Below are positions 1-7,135 of a stretch of DNA of 12,797 nucleotides, in pieces. The notes below the pieces were generated by a model. That model made no database searches. It was not told where the DNA came from and saw only the letters and a program-made list of their open reading frames with translations. Both the position numbers and the translations under genes were made by a program. The stretch comes from Candidatus Delongbacteria bacterium (GTDB lineage Bacteria; Delongbacteria; UBA4055). The DNA lies in assembly GCA_016938535.1 (NCBI GenBank), contig JAFGUL010000151.1, positions 1-12,797 on the forward strand, in the 5' to 3' direction. Each line of letters starts with the position of its first letter. Within the stretch, counting starts at the first letter, position 1.

Positions 1-1
1 C

Positions 2-361
2 AAGTTCGAAACGGAGAAAGCGATCAAAGCGGATTTTCTCGAAACGATAGACTACAAAGGCGAAACTCAGGATATTACCTACGATACCGATGAACTTTCC
101 GCAGTGTGTCCGTTCTCAGGCCTGCCCGATTATGGATTCTTGAGCATAAATTATATTCCCGACAAAAAGATTATAGAGCTTAAATCGCTAAAATATTATC
201 TGATATCGTTCAGGAATGTCGGGATTTATCAGGAAGCGTTGACGGATAGGATCTATAAGGATCTGAAAAAAGTCCTTAAACCTAGATATTTGAAGGTCGA
301 GACAGTTTATAACACTAGAGGCGGTATAGATTCAACCTGCGTGATAGATTCTGAAATGTAG
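2..361 (+). CDS. queF: NADPH-dependent 7-cyano-7-deazaguanine reductase (preQ0 reductase), 5'-truncated
   Basis: This is the C-terminal part of QueF, which reduces the nitrile of preQ0 to the aminomethyl group of preQ1 in queuosine tRNA modification, in the cytosol. The frame is open from base 2, so the start lies outside the window; the GTG at 104 is an internal codon. The active-site block VCPFSGLPDYG holds the nucleophilic Cys (codon 107-109) and, seven residues on, the catalytic Asp (128-130), the same spacing as Cys55/Asp62 of the Bacillus subtilis enzyme. Next come ELKSLKYYLISFRN and, near the end, NTRGGID, which are typical of the short unimodular QueF type. Where B. subtilis QueF has Phe-His-Glu, this protein has Tyr-Gln-Glu (Gln at 230-232), so the Glu is kept and the His is not. 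The stop is TAG. The family call is firm. Confidence 0.93.
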   Translation, partial: KFETEKAIKADFLETIDYKGETQDITYDTDELSAVCPFSGLPDYGFLSINYIPDKKIIELKSLKYYLISFRNVGIYQEALTDRIYKDLKKVLKPRYLKVETVYNTRGGIDSTCVIDSEM

Positions 362-366
362 AACTG

Positions 367-379
367 TTCAAAATTTGAA
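367..379. repeat. Short inverted repeat overlapping a candidate -35 box
   Basis: TTCAAA and TTTGAA arms are separated by a single A, just after the queF stop. The right arm overlaps the candidate -35 hexamer of the next gene, so it could be an operator half-site pair. It is too AT-rich and short to be a convincing terminator. A second small inverted repeat, TGAAT-N4-ATTCA, lies at 410-423. Both could arise by chance in AT-rich DNA. Confidence 0.3.
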
Positions 380-402
380 GTAATAAAATATCTTGATATA
401 AA
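375..402 (+). promoter_or_regulatory. Candidate sigma70-type promoter for the DUF1015 gene
   Basis: TTGAAG (375-380, 4 of 6 to consensus) and TATAAA (397-402, 5 of 6) are separated by 16 bases. They sit in the 102-base AT-rich gap between queF and the next start codon, about 60 bases upstream of it. The spacing is plausible, but no experiment or conservation supports it. Confidence 0.35.
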
Positions 403-463
403 ATTGAATTGAATTTATATTCATTCTGTTAATTTAAACAATTAAAATAAAACGGAGCGCGAA

Positions 464-1708
464 ATGGCAGTACTCAGAAAATTTAAAGCTGTCAGGCCGA
501 AAAACGGTCTGGAAGAAAAGATCGCCAGTTTTCCCTACGATGTTATAAACAGCGATGAGGCGAGAGAGATAGCGAAGGGGAACGAATATTCATTCCTTCA
601 TATTAATAAGCCCGAAATAGACCTTCCTCCCGAAACTGATCACTATGCCGAGGAAGTTTATCAGAAAGCTAAGGAAAATTACGGATCATTCTTAAAGAAC
701 GGCTGGTTCATTCAGGAAGAAAAGGAAAGGCTCTACATTTACCGTCAGACAATGGACGGAAGAGAGCAGTACGGTATAGTGGGCTGCTGCAGCGCGAAGG
801 ATTATGATGACGATGTCATAAAAAAGCACGAGCACACGAGAAAGGTCAAGGAAGAGGACAGGATAAAGCATGTGGATGTAACGAACATCAATGCGGGACC
901 GATCTTTCTGACTTATGATGCGAATAAGGAAATTGATGCTCTCGTTGCAGAAGCTGTTAAAAAAACTCCCGTTTATGATTTCAGGGCAACTGACGGTATC
1001 GGACACACCGTATGGATAATCGAGGACGATGAAGTTTCTGAGAAAATAATCGAACTTTTTGAGAAAACTCCCAATCTATATGTAGCGGACGGTCATCACA
1101 GATCGGCTTCTGCGGCCATGGTAGCTTCAAGAAGAAAAGCCGCCAATCCGAACCACACCGGGAATGAGGAATACAATTTCTTCCTTTCAGTTCTTTTCCC
1201 GCACGATCAGCTTCATATCATGGATTACAATAGGGTTTTGAAGAACCTTAACGGTCAGACGGAAGAGCAGATGTTCGCAGCCATTGACAAGTATTACGAA
1301 ACCGGAGAAATTGGGAAACAGAGATACAAACCCGCTAAAAAAGGCGAAGCCGGAATGTATTTCAACGGCGAATGGTTCAAGCTGACTATAAGGGATGAGT
1401 ATCTCGAAAAGGAAGATCCGGTAAAATCTTTAGACATCTACTATCTTCAGCATAATATTCTCGATCCGTTCTTCGGAATAAAAGATCCGAGAACTTCGGA
1501 TGAGATCGATTTTATCGGCGGAATAAGAGGGCTTCAGGAGCTTGAAAGGCTCGTGGACAGCGGAAAATTTCAGGTAGCTTTCGCTATGTATCCGACATCA
1601 ATAATAGAGCTGATGAACATAGCTGATGCCGGTGAGGTCATGCCGCCCAAGTCAACATGGTTCGAGCCGAAACTTCGCTCCGGACTTCTCGTCCACTCGC
1701 TTGACTAA
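464..1708 (+). CDS. DUF1015 family protein (possible SerK-like kinase fold)
   Basis: This 414-residue protein is full length for the DUF1015 family (COG4198). ATG at 464 follows a purine-rich CGGAG site at 452-456 or so. Family hallmarks are the N-terminal FPYDVINSDEAR block (about residues 23-34), a charged KHEHTRKVKEEDR block (121-133) and the ADGHHRSASA motif (208-217). There is no signal peptide or membrane segment, so it is probably cytosolic. The biochemical role is not established from the sequence. The DGHHR motif resembles the nucleotide-binding motif of the ParB/sulfiredoxin-fold free-serine kinases SerK and SbnI, so phosphorylation of a small molecule such as serine is a reasonable hypothesis, not a conclusion. 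No serine-pathway gene is visible nearby; the gene seems to be its own transcription unit, with a promoter candidate in front and a strong terminator behind. Confidence 0.9.
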   Translation: MAVLRKFKAVRPKNGLEEKIASFPYDVINSDEAREIAKGNEYSFLHINKPEIDLPPETDHYAEEVYQKAKENYGSFLKNGWFIQEEKERLYIYRQTMDGREQYGIVGCCSAKDYDDDVIKKHEHTRKVKEEDRIKHVDVTNINAGPIFLTYDANKEIDALVAEAVKKTPVYDFRATDGIGHTVWIIEDDEVSEKIIELFEKTPNLYVADGHHRSASAAMVASRRKAANPNHTGNEEYNFFLSVLFPHDQLHIMDYNRVLKNLNGQTEEQMFAAIDKYYETGEIGKQRYKPAKKGEAGMYFNGEWFKLTIRDEYLEKEDPVKSLDIYYLQHNILDPFFGIKDPRTSDEIDFIGGIRGLQELERLVDSGKFQVAFAMYPTSIIELMNIADAGEVMPPKSTWFEPKLRSGLLVHSLD

Positions 1709-1713
1709 AATGT

Positions 1714-1740
1714 AAAGAGCCGGAAATTTCCGGCTCTTTT
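1714..1740. terminator. Bidirectional rho-independent terminator
   Basis: A perfect 26-base palindrome (1714-1739) has a GC-rich AGAGCCGG / CCGGCTCT core flanked by A and T runs. It lies 5 bases after the DUF1015 stop and 4 bases before the stop of the convergent secreted-protein gene. On the plus strand it runs into TTTTGTTTT; on the minus strand it ends in CTCTTTACATTTT. It should therefore terminate transcripts from both sides. Confidence 0.88.
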
Positions 1741-1743
1741 GTT

Positions 1744-2571
1744 TTACTTGACCTTACGGTGATTCTTATCGGGCAGATTCGTTTCCATCCCGTGTAAAAC
1801 TGCGGTCTCGAAAACGCCTTCGTTAGTCTCATATTTGATCTTGAGCGTTTTCTCAAAACCGGAATTCATATTCACTCTCAAAAAACCGTCATCTGCTTTA
1901 GCATTAAGTTTTCCGCCGCTGATCCTTGATTGAAGATAAGCGGTAACATCAACCGAGTTCTCGGGCAGGAAACCGCCGTAGGTGGCTTTGATGATCTTTA
2001 AAAATCTTCCGTCGCTTACCTGTTCATGCCTGACTGGGGTCTCGATTTTCTGATCGTATCTTTTAGGCGGTGTCTTAACGGCTTCTACGGGTTTTTCGCT
2101 TCCGTCGATCAGAAGCCTGATATTATTCGTATTCACCGTATAGCCGCCCGAAACGAGAACATTACCCTTATAAGCAGTTGAAGTGTCTGTGATCTTCGCC
2201 ATGAACCATTTATGTGTTCTCGCTATCTTTCTGTCTTTAGGCGGAATATAGTTACCTCCGCTTGTATAATCGAACATAATTACAGGTAAACCAAGCTTGA
2301 TCTCGTCGCTTTGAGCGATACGGGTCTGCCAGTAATGTTTTGTCCACTTTTCTTTGCCGTCCCTGACGACAAGGAATTTAGCTTCTCCGTTCGTGTCCGG
2401 TCCGGGAGCCTGGATCATTTTCGCCACTTCAATACCTATCCAGCTGTGACCTTCAAGATCTGTGTCGGAAATAAAATAATCATCGCTCTGGATAAAATGA
2501 CCGTCCAGAGTTTGAGCTAAACTGATCACCGAAAAGAATAGAACGGCAATAATAAAGAGATTTTTATGCAT
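1744..2571 (-). CDS. Secreted/periplasmic protein of unknown function with DUF3395-like C-terminal domain
   Basis: This 275-residue protein has a Sec signal peptide: Lys at position 4, hydrophobic stretch at about 5-18, and a likely signal peptidase I site after SLA (SLA|QT, about residue 19). ATG is preceded by a strong GGAGG (2577-2581). The mature region (about 20-175) is rich in Thr, Lys, Asp and aromatic residues and has no motif I recognise. The tail (about 188-265, from IIKATYGG through NSVDVTAYLQ to the LKIKYETNEG region) resembles the small beta domain known as DUF3395, usually described at the C-terminus of DnaJ-related proteins and also found alone in secreted proteins. That match is by eye. 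The gene begins 42 bases after the radical SAM stop and may be the last gene of the nifS operon or separate. Function unknown; export is well supported. Confidence 0.75.
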   Translation of the reverse strand: MHKNLFIIAVLFFSVISLAQTLDGHFIQSDDYFISDTDLEGHSWIGIEVAKMIQAPGPDTNGEAKFLVVRDGKEKWTKHYWQTRIAQSDEIKLGLPVIMFDYTSGGNYIPPKDRKIARTHKWFMAKITDTSTAYKGNVLVSGGYTVNTNNIRLLIDGSEKPVEAVKTPPKRYDQKIETPVRHEQVSDGRFLKIIKATYGGFLPENSVDVTAYLQSRISGGKLNAKADDGFLRVNMNSGFEKTLKIKYETNEGVFETAVLHGMETNLPDKNHRKVK

Positions 2572-2613
2572 GAGTTCCTCCGTTTTTAAATATAATTTAA
2601 CAAAACATGACTG

Positions 2614-3546
2614 TTAACGCAACCTGTAAAATATTCCGCGCTCAAGTCTTTCCGGTTTGATCCTGCCGTCATTTTCGAGTGTTGAAAGATATTTGTTGAT
2701 CTCATTTTCGTGAAGTCCCAATATGTCTGTAAGATCTTCAAGCGTGCACGGCCTTCTTGAAATTGTTTCGAGGATCGCTGACTCAATGTCTTTGTTGAAC
2801 GACCTTTCATCTTTTCTTTTTGAGACTTTGGCTATGATCTCCACATTGTCGAGCCCCCAGCCGTCAGCTATCTTCTGCAGCATTTCCCGTGGTTCGGGCA
2901 CAAGCCCTTCAACTGCTCCCGGTCTGTCAAGTGTATTAAGCTGAACTGAGTCGGGTTTTATCTTTATTATCGCTTCTTTCATCGCAGAAAGATCTTCATT
3001 GCTGTCATTGTATCCGGGAAGAATAAAAACTTCAAGCCATATTTTTCCCTTGAATTCTTTTCTGAATTCTATTATGCCGTTAAGATATTGCCCAAGTTCA
3101 ATGTCAGGTGATGGTCTGTTGATCTTAAGAAAAGCTTTTTCAGTTGCCGCGTCAAAAGAGGGAAGAACAAGATCGCACTCCACAATTTCTTTTCTGACCT
3201 CAGGATCTGATAGAAGTGTTCCGTTTGTAAGAAGTGCGAGTGAAATATCGGGATATTCATTCTTTATATAGCTGACGATATCGCCGATCCGTGAATTTAG
3301 CGTTGGTTCCCCCGATCCTGAAAAAGTAATATAGTCGGGTTTCGGATTTTCTGACATGAAACGGTCAAGCTCTTCAATTACTTCATCGAAAGGAACATAT
3401 TCTTTTCTCTCAAGCGTAAGATCAGTCGTTTTGCCGCACTCGCAGTAAATGCAGTTCAGTGAGCAGACTTTGTGCGGTACGAGATCGATCCCGAGCGAAA
3501 CACCGAGTCTTCTTGAAGGTACAGGACCGAAAATGTGCTTGTACAT
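2614..3546 (-). CDS. Radical SAM protein (COG0731-like) with C-terminal winged-helix domain
   Basis: This 310-residue cytosolic enzyme has a CX3CX2C cluster motif (Cys28, Cys32, Cys35, with a further Cys37) that binds the [4Fe-4S] cluster used to cleave S-adenosylmethionine. Other marks are the N-terminal FGPVPSRRLGVSLGID block, characteristic of the COG0731 group related to wyosine tRNA enzymes, the SAM-binding SGSGEPTLN segment (76-84), LLTNGT (105-110) and the LEVFILPGYND block (171-181). From about 253 to 308 there is a helix-turn-helix-like tail (DLTDILGLHENEINKYLSTLE, then a short beta wing), typical of a winged helix. The substrate is unknown. Members of this group are often labelled as wyosine synthase-like, but bacteria do not make wyosine, so that name should not be carried over. 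Its ATG overlaps the scaffold stop by one base (TAATG), implying translational coupling and a link to Fe-S assembly. Confidence 0.9.
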   Translation of the reverse strand: MYKHIFGPVPSRRLGVSLGIDLVPHKVCSLNCIYCECGKTTDLTLERKEYVPFDEVIEELDRFMSENPKPDYITFSGSGEPTLNSRIGDIVSYIKNEYPDISLALLTNGTLLSDPEVRKEIVECDLVLPSFDAATEKAFLKINRPSPDIELGQYLNGIIEFRKEFKGKIWLEVFILPGYNDSNEDLSAMKEAIIKIKPDSVQLNTLDRPGAVEGLVPEPREMLQKIADGWGLDNVEIIAKVSKRKDERSFNKDIESAILETISRRPCTLEDLTDILGLHENEINKYLSTLENDGRIKPERLERGIFYRLR

Positions 3547-4205
3547 TATATGAAACTTCCTGTTTTTGATTCAATTTTCACCATGATCTCGTGTGTACAC
3601 TTCATGCTTTCGAGATGCTCCATGACTTCATCATGAATATTTGTTGCGAACATCTCTTCGTCAGGCTCGAGTGTAATTATAATGAAAATATCCTGACCGT
3701 CTATTCTTATCCTTTGAATGTTGTCATTGTCAACAAGATTTACGCCATGCTTGGGATGCATTACATTCTTCAAAATGTTCAAAAGTGCTTTTTCAGTGAT
3801 CACCCTTTTTTCATCGGTAATTCTTCCTATCTTTTTTTCAAACTCCCTGATCGCAGCCTTGATCCCGTTTATTGCGAGAACGCTGCAGTGCATCTTTACG
3901 GGAGGGAGTCCTCCAAGTTCAGTCGCAGCCTGAGTGGTGCCCATAAGCTTGACTTCGTCAATGTGTTTTCCCATTACCATCTCTGTAGCGATCGAAGCAG
4001 TTGCGATATTTGAAGCGCAGCCGTAGGACTTGAACTTAATATCCTCGATTATTAAAGTTTCCGGATTGATCTTCAAAGTGTAGTTGACCATATCACCACA
4101 GGCAGGGCTTCCTTCAGTAGCTTCCGAGTTCGCATTTTCAAGAGTTCCCATATTTCTAGGTTTGGTAAAATGATCTATGGTCTTTTCGGTATATTTCAGA
4201 GCCAT
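3546..4205 (-). CDS. Fe-S cluster scaffold: NifU/IscU N-domain fused to a MIP18/DUF59-like domain
   Basis: The N-terminal half (about 1-128) is an IscU/NifU scaffold on which [2Fe-2S]/[4Fe-4S] clusters are built with sulfur from the adjacent NifS. The three ligand cysteines are present: Cys36 in SPACGDMV (with the usual Asp38), Cys63 in SYGCASNIATAS and Cys107 in MHCSVLA. The C-terminal part (about 137-213) is not the NFU domain of classical NifU, because there is no CxxC. It instead follows the MIP18/DUF59 pattern of SufT and the N-terminus of Mrp/HCF101 (LLNILKNVMHPKHGVNLVD, then alternating strands and a final helix and strand). The reactive Cys often seen in DUF59 is absent. At 219 residues it is longer than IscU (about 125-150) and shorter than NifU (about 300). 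It starts 3 bases after nifS and overlaps the next gene by one base. The scaffold role is firm; the tail assignment is by eye. Confidence 0.9.
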   Translation of the reverse strand: MALKYTEKTIDHFTKPRNMGTLENANSEATEGSPACGDMVNYTLKINPETLIIEDIKFKSYGCASNIATASIATEMVMGKHIDEVKLMGTTQAATELGGLPPVKMHCSVLAINGIKAAIREFEKKIGRITDEKRVITEKALLNILKNVMHPKHGVNLVDNDNIQRIRIDGQDIFIIITLEPDEEMFATNIHDEVMEHLESMKCTHEIMVKIESKTGSFI

Positions 4206-4208
4206 TTT

Positions 4209-5447
4209 TTATTCCTCTTTATTTTTTTCTTTATAAAATGTCTTTGCATCAGGATTATTCAGTTCGCTGTGCTCCTCGGGATTAAATGAGGACATGCTTC
4301 TTAATATCTCGACTACTTCTTTAACATTTTTCACCGTTTCATCAATTTCGTCAGCGGTATTGAATTTGGACACTGTAAATCTGATGGATCCGTGAGCCTG
4401 TTCATGCTTGAGACCTATAGCTGTCAGTACATGTGAAGGTTCGAGAGTTTTTGAAGAGCATGCTGATCCTGAAGAAACACAGATGCCTCTTAGTGAAAGG
4501 TGCATAAGAATAGCTTCACCCTCAATATAATGAAAAGTAATATCGACATTGTGAGGGAGTCTCTTGGAAATGGTATCGCCTTTCGGGCCGTTCAAAGTTA
4601 TGTGATCAATTTCAGTCAGTCCTTTTATAAGCCTGTCCCTTAAGCCTGTTATGTATTCATTATTCTTTTCCATATCTCTGTATGCTATCTCTGCGGCTTT
4701 GGCGAAACCCATTATAGCAGGCAGATTTTCTGTTCCTGCCCTCATTCCGGATTCATGCGCGCCGCCATCCATCAGTTTTCTGATCTTCACGCCTTTTTTG
4801 ATGTAGAGAGCTCCGATACCCTTCGGTCCGTGATTCTTATGAGCGTTGAAGGTCATCATGTCGATATTTTCTTTCACGACATCGATCTTCAGTTTGCCGT
4901 ATGCCTGAGCTGCGTCTGTGTGGAACAGAACTCCTTTCTCGCGGCATATCTTTCCGATCTCTTCAATATTCTGGATCGTTCCTATCTCAAAATTCGCGTA
5001 TATGATTGAAACAAGTATGGTCGTCACTTTGAATTTACTCTTGAGGTCATCGATATCAATAAATCCTTCACTATCAACTTTTACCTCATCAACTTTATAG
5101 CCGTTATTTTTGAGCCTGCGTGCGACTTCTCTCACAGAAGAGTGCTCTATGGATGAAATTATTATATGGTTACCCTTATTTTTGTAGTATTCAGCTGCTC
5201 CCGCAATTACCGTATTATTGGATTCGGTCGCCCCGGAAGTGAATATGATCTCTTCGGGCTGTGCGTTGATCGTGTCAGCTATTATCTTTCTCGCCGAAGC
5301 AAGATTCTCGTCAGCCTCTATTCCGAGATTATGCAAAGATACCGGGTTGCCGTATGATGTTGTATAGAACTGCTGCATGTAGTTCAGAACTTCATCGTCG
5401 ATCCTTGTAGTGTCACCGTTGTCGAGATATATAATTTTCTCAGTCAT
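4209..5447 (-). CDS. nifS: Cysteine desulfurase, NifS/IscS type
   Basis: This PLP enzyme (412 residues) converts cysteine to alanine and hands the persulfide sulfur to the scaffold encoded 3 bases downstream. Visible hallmarks are the N-terminal IIYLDNGDTT block, SGATESNN (71-78), His102 that stacks on PLP, HTDAAQAYGK (176-185) with Asp178 and Gln181, the PLP lysine Lys204 in NAHKNHGPKG, and the active-site loop SSGSACSS with catalytic Cys330. The loop length matches class I desulfurases (NifS/IscS) rather than SufS. ATG follows a CGGAGAA site at 5451-5457. The C-terminus has a charged extension of about 25 residues (NPEEHSELNN onward). It heads a tight operon with the scaffold and a radical SAM protein. 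The choice between nifS and iscS naming is arbitrary here; the NifU-type partner favours nifS. Confidence 0.95.
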   Translation of the reverse strand: MTEKIIYLDNGDTTRIDDEVLNYMQQFYTTSYGNPVSLHNLGIEADENLASARKIIADTINAQPEEIIFTSGATESNNTVIAGAAEYYKNKGNHIIISSIEHSSVREVARRLKNNGYKVDEVKVDSEGFIDIDDLKSKFKVTTILVSIIYANFEIGTIQNIEEIGKICREKGVLFHTDAAQAYGKLKIDVVKENIDMMTFNAHKNHGPKGIGALYIKKGVKIRKLMDGGAHESGMRAGTENLPAIMGFAKAAEIAYRDMEKNNEYITGLRDRLIKGLTEIDHITLNGPKGDTISKRLPHNVDITFHYIEGEAILMHLSLRGICVSSGSACSSKTLEPSHVLTAIGLKHEQAHGSIRFTVSKFNTADEIDETVKNVKEVVEILRSMSSFNPEEHSELNNPDAKTFYKEKNKEE

Positions 5448-5480
5448 CTGTTCTCCGCTATGTTAAATTCCACACTTGTA

Positions 5481-5486
5481 ATTATA
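5481..5486 (-). promoter_or_regulatory. Candidate -10 box for the nifS operon
   Basis: On the minus strand the 74-base gap between the prepilin peptidase stop and nifS contains a consensus TATAAT within TTTTCTTATAATTA, 34 bases before the nifS ATG. No good -35 hexamer is found at 16-18 bases (TAGCGA is the best). The same TTCTTATAAT string occurs upstream of the prepilin peptidase gene. This suggests nifS can be transcribed independently of the upstream gene. Confidence 0.35.
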
Positions 5487-5521
5487 AGAAAACCGGCCTG
5501 TGTTCGCTATGATTAAACACA

Positions 5522-7135
5522 TCAGTAAAGCATATTTTCAAGCATTTCAAAATACATTCCTATGATCTTTTCCCCCCACAAAAGAGATGCCATGATACCA
5601 ACCGAAAGAAACGGTCCGAATGCTAGCCTCTGCCTGTAGAAATATATTCTGAACAGCGCCATGTTGAGAATATATTTTACTGTTGAAGCATCAGCCGAAT
5701 CTTTTTTGATCATTTCTGTAAGCTCGTCAAAGCTTTTCTTACTGTCTTTGAAAAAGAAATCCTTGTAGTAAACAAAACTTAAATCCGAAAGGTATTTTCT
5801 TCTGAATCCTGAAAGGCTAAACGAGGGAAGTGATTCTATAAGTTCAAGCATTTTTTTCTGTTCGGCTACATACCCGTTAAACTGATAGAACCTGTTCTGC
5901 TGAAGAAGGTAATCGAGTTTTTCTTCATCGGAGTTTAAAGACTCGAGCTTATTTTCAACATCGGATATTTTTTCAGCATTATCTGAAGAGAGTAATTCTT
6001 TTCTTTTTTCCGCTATCAGTTTCTTAAGTTCGATCATACCTGAATTTAGTGCTGCTTCCGCGAGAAAATCGAGATTATCTTTGGGAGAGTCATATCCGAT
6101 AAGATCTTCATGTATCACTTTCTTTATGTCCCCTGAAAGGCTCGAACTTTTCAGGTTGACAGCTTTCATTATATCCGCAGCAGTGAAATTATCCTTAACA
6201 GCCGAGAATCTGAAGAAAAGTCTCAGAAGTACAATGTTTGAAACGGTTTTCTTTTCGAGTATTTCTCTGATCCTGTTTTCGAGATCACTGTATTTCCCGT
6301 CTTTGAAATTGTATGAAAGCTGTAGTTTTAAACTCAGAATATCAACTTTATCGTCGGCAGATGCAATTTTCGATGTGTCGAGTTTATCGGCTTCCTTCAA
6401 GTAATAAAGTGCTTCCTTCTTTTTCCTCATGAGGTTAACTATAGATGGTATGGCGAAGGATATTACAGCGGCAAGAGATGCGAACATGAAAGCAAAGAAA
6501 GTCAGTTTAGGTCCCATCAACAGTCCGGCCGATCCGAAAAGATAAAGGTCGCCTGTTCCGATAGCATCCTGTTTATATATAATTTTTCCGGCGATCTGAA
6601 TAAGATAGAGCATTCCGAACCCCGTTAAAGCTCCTAATAGCGAACCGGCAAGTGAAAGCTGAAGGAAGTTATCCGCGAAATAATTTATTATTACTCCCGC
6701 TGCAGCGGTAACGAAAAGAGAAATGTTCAGTCCGTAGGGAATGCTGTAAGTTTTATAGTCAACCAGAGTAATGCAGAAAAGTATGTAGGAAAGAGGTATA
6801 AAAACTATCAGGGCTAAAGACGGTCCGAAATGGAAAAATAGTCCGAGCGTCATCAAACCGACTATGAGTTCAACTACAGGATATTCGACAGATATCGGAA
6901 GTTTACATTTTGAACATTTTCCTTTTAAGAAGATCCATCCGAAGACAGGAATATTCTCGTACCATCTGATCATGTGTCCGCATTTCGGGCATGAAGAAGG
7001 AGGAGATACGATCGAAAGACCCAGAGGGACTCTGTAGATAACGACATTCAGAAACGATCCGAAGAGCATTCCGAATATAAGGTAAACATACCATGATGAG
7101 AAGAATAATCTGAAGGTTTCCGACATTAAATCCAA
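5522..7135 (-). CDS. Type IV prepilin peptidase (PilD/GspO-like) with a large cytoplasmic insertion
   Basis: This inner-membrane aspartyl protease cleaves leader peptides of type IV pilins or type II secretion pseudopilins. It shows the N-terminal FGSFLNVVIYRVP block (25-37), a zinc-type CxxC pair (Cys49/Cys52 and Cys74/Cys77), ENIPVFGW (60-67), catalytic Asp126 in LVDYKTYSIP, and catalytic Asp196 in the GTGD loop. The last helix matches the family end (FGPFLSVGIMASLLWG, 506-521). At 537 residues it is about twice the usual 250-290. The excess is one block, residues about 241-500, between LMRKKK and RQRLAFGPF; it is charged, helical, without membrane segments, and faintly TPR-like. The positive residues on both sides put it in the cytoplasm. 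The start is uncertain: TTG at 7135 lies 5 bases after CGGAGA (7141-7146), while ATG at 7126 lies 14 bases after it. No pilin or secretion gene is nearby, so the substrates are unknown. Confidence 0.93.
   Translation of the reverse strand: MDLMSETFRLFFSSWYVYLIFGMLFGSFLNVVIYRVPLGLSIVSPPSSCPKCGHMIRWYENIPVFGWIFLKGKCSKCKLPISVEYPVVELIVGLMTLGLFFHFGPSLALIVFIPLSYILFCITLVDYKTYSIPYGLNISLFVTAAAGVIINYFADNFLQLSLAGSLLGALTGFGMLYLIQIAGKIIYKQDAIGTGDLYLFGSAGLLMGPKLTFFAFMFASLAAVISFAIPSIVNLMRKKKEALYYLKEADKLDTSKIASADDKVDILSLKLQLSYNFKDGKYSDLENRIREILEKKTVSNIVLLRLFFRFSAVKDNFTAADIMKAVNLKSSSLSGDIKKVIHEDLIGYDSPKDNLDFLAEAALNSGMIELKKLIAEKRKELLSSDNAEKISDVENKLESLNSDEEKLDYLLQQNRFYQFNGYVAEQKKMLELIESLPSFSLSGFRRKYLSDLSFVYYKDFFFKDSKKSFDELTEMIKKDSADASTVKYILNMALFRIYFYRQRLAFGPFLSVGIMASLLWGEKIIGMYFEMLENMLY

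Noticed and set aside
104..361. GTG at 104 as the start of a small gene
   Set aside because: The frame is open to the window edge and the GTG encodes the Val just before the catalytic Cys of QueF.
692..1006. Minus-strand open frame inside the DUF1015 gene
   Set aside because: It lies fully antisense to a strongly supported family protein and has no recognisable motif or ribosome binding site.
3546..3797. Classical NFU domain at the end of the scaffold
   Set aside because: There is no CxxC motif in this part, and the residue pattern fits DUF59 better.
3591..4013. 140-codon plus-strand open frame
   Set aside because: It is antisense to the Fe-S scaffold gene, whose three ligand cysteines are intact; the product looks like low-grade shadow sequence.
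5499..5521. TGTGTT / AACACA hairpin after the prepilin peptidase stop
   Set aside because: The stem is only 6 bp with an 11-base loop and the T run is displaced by a GC segment, so it is too weak to call a terminator.
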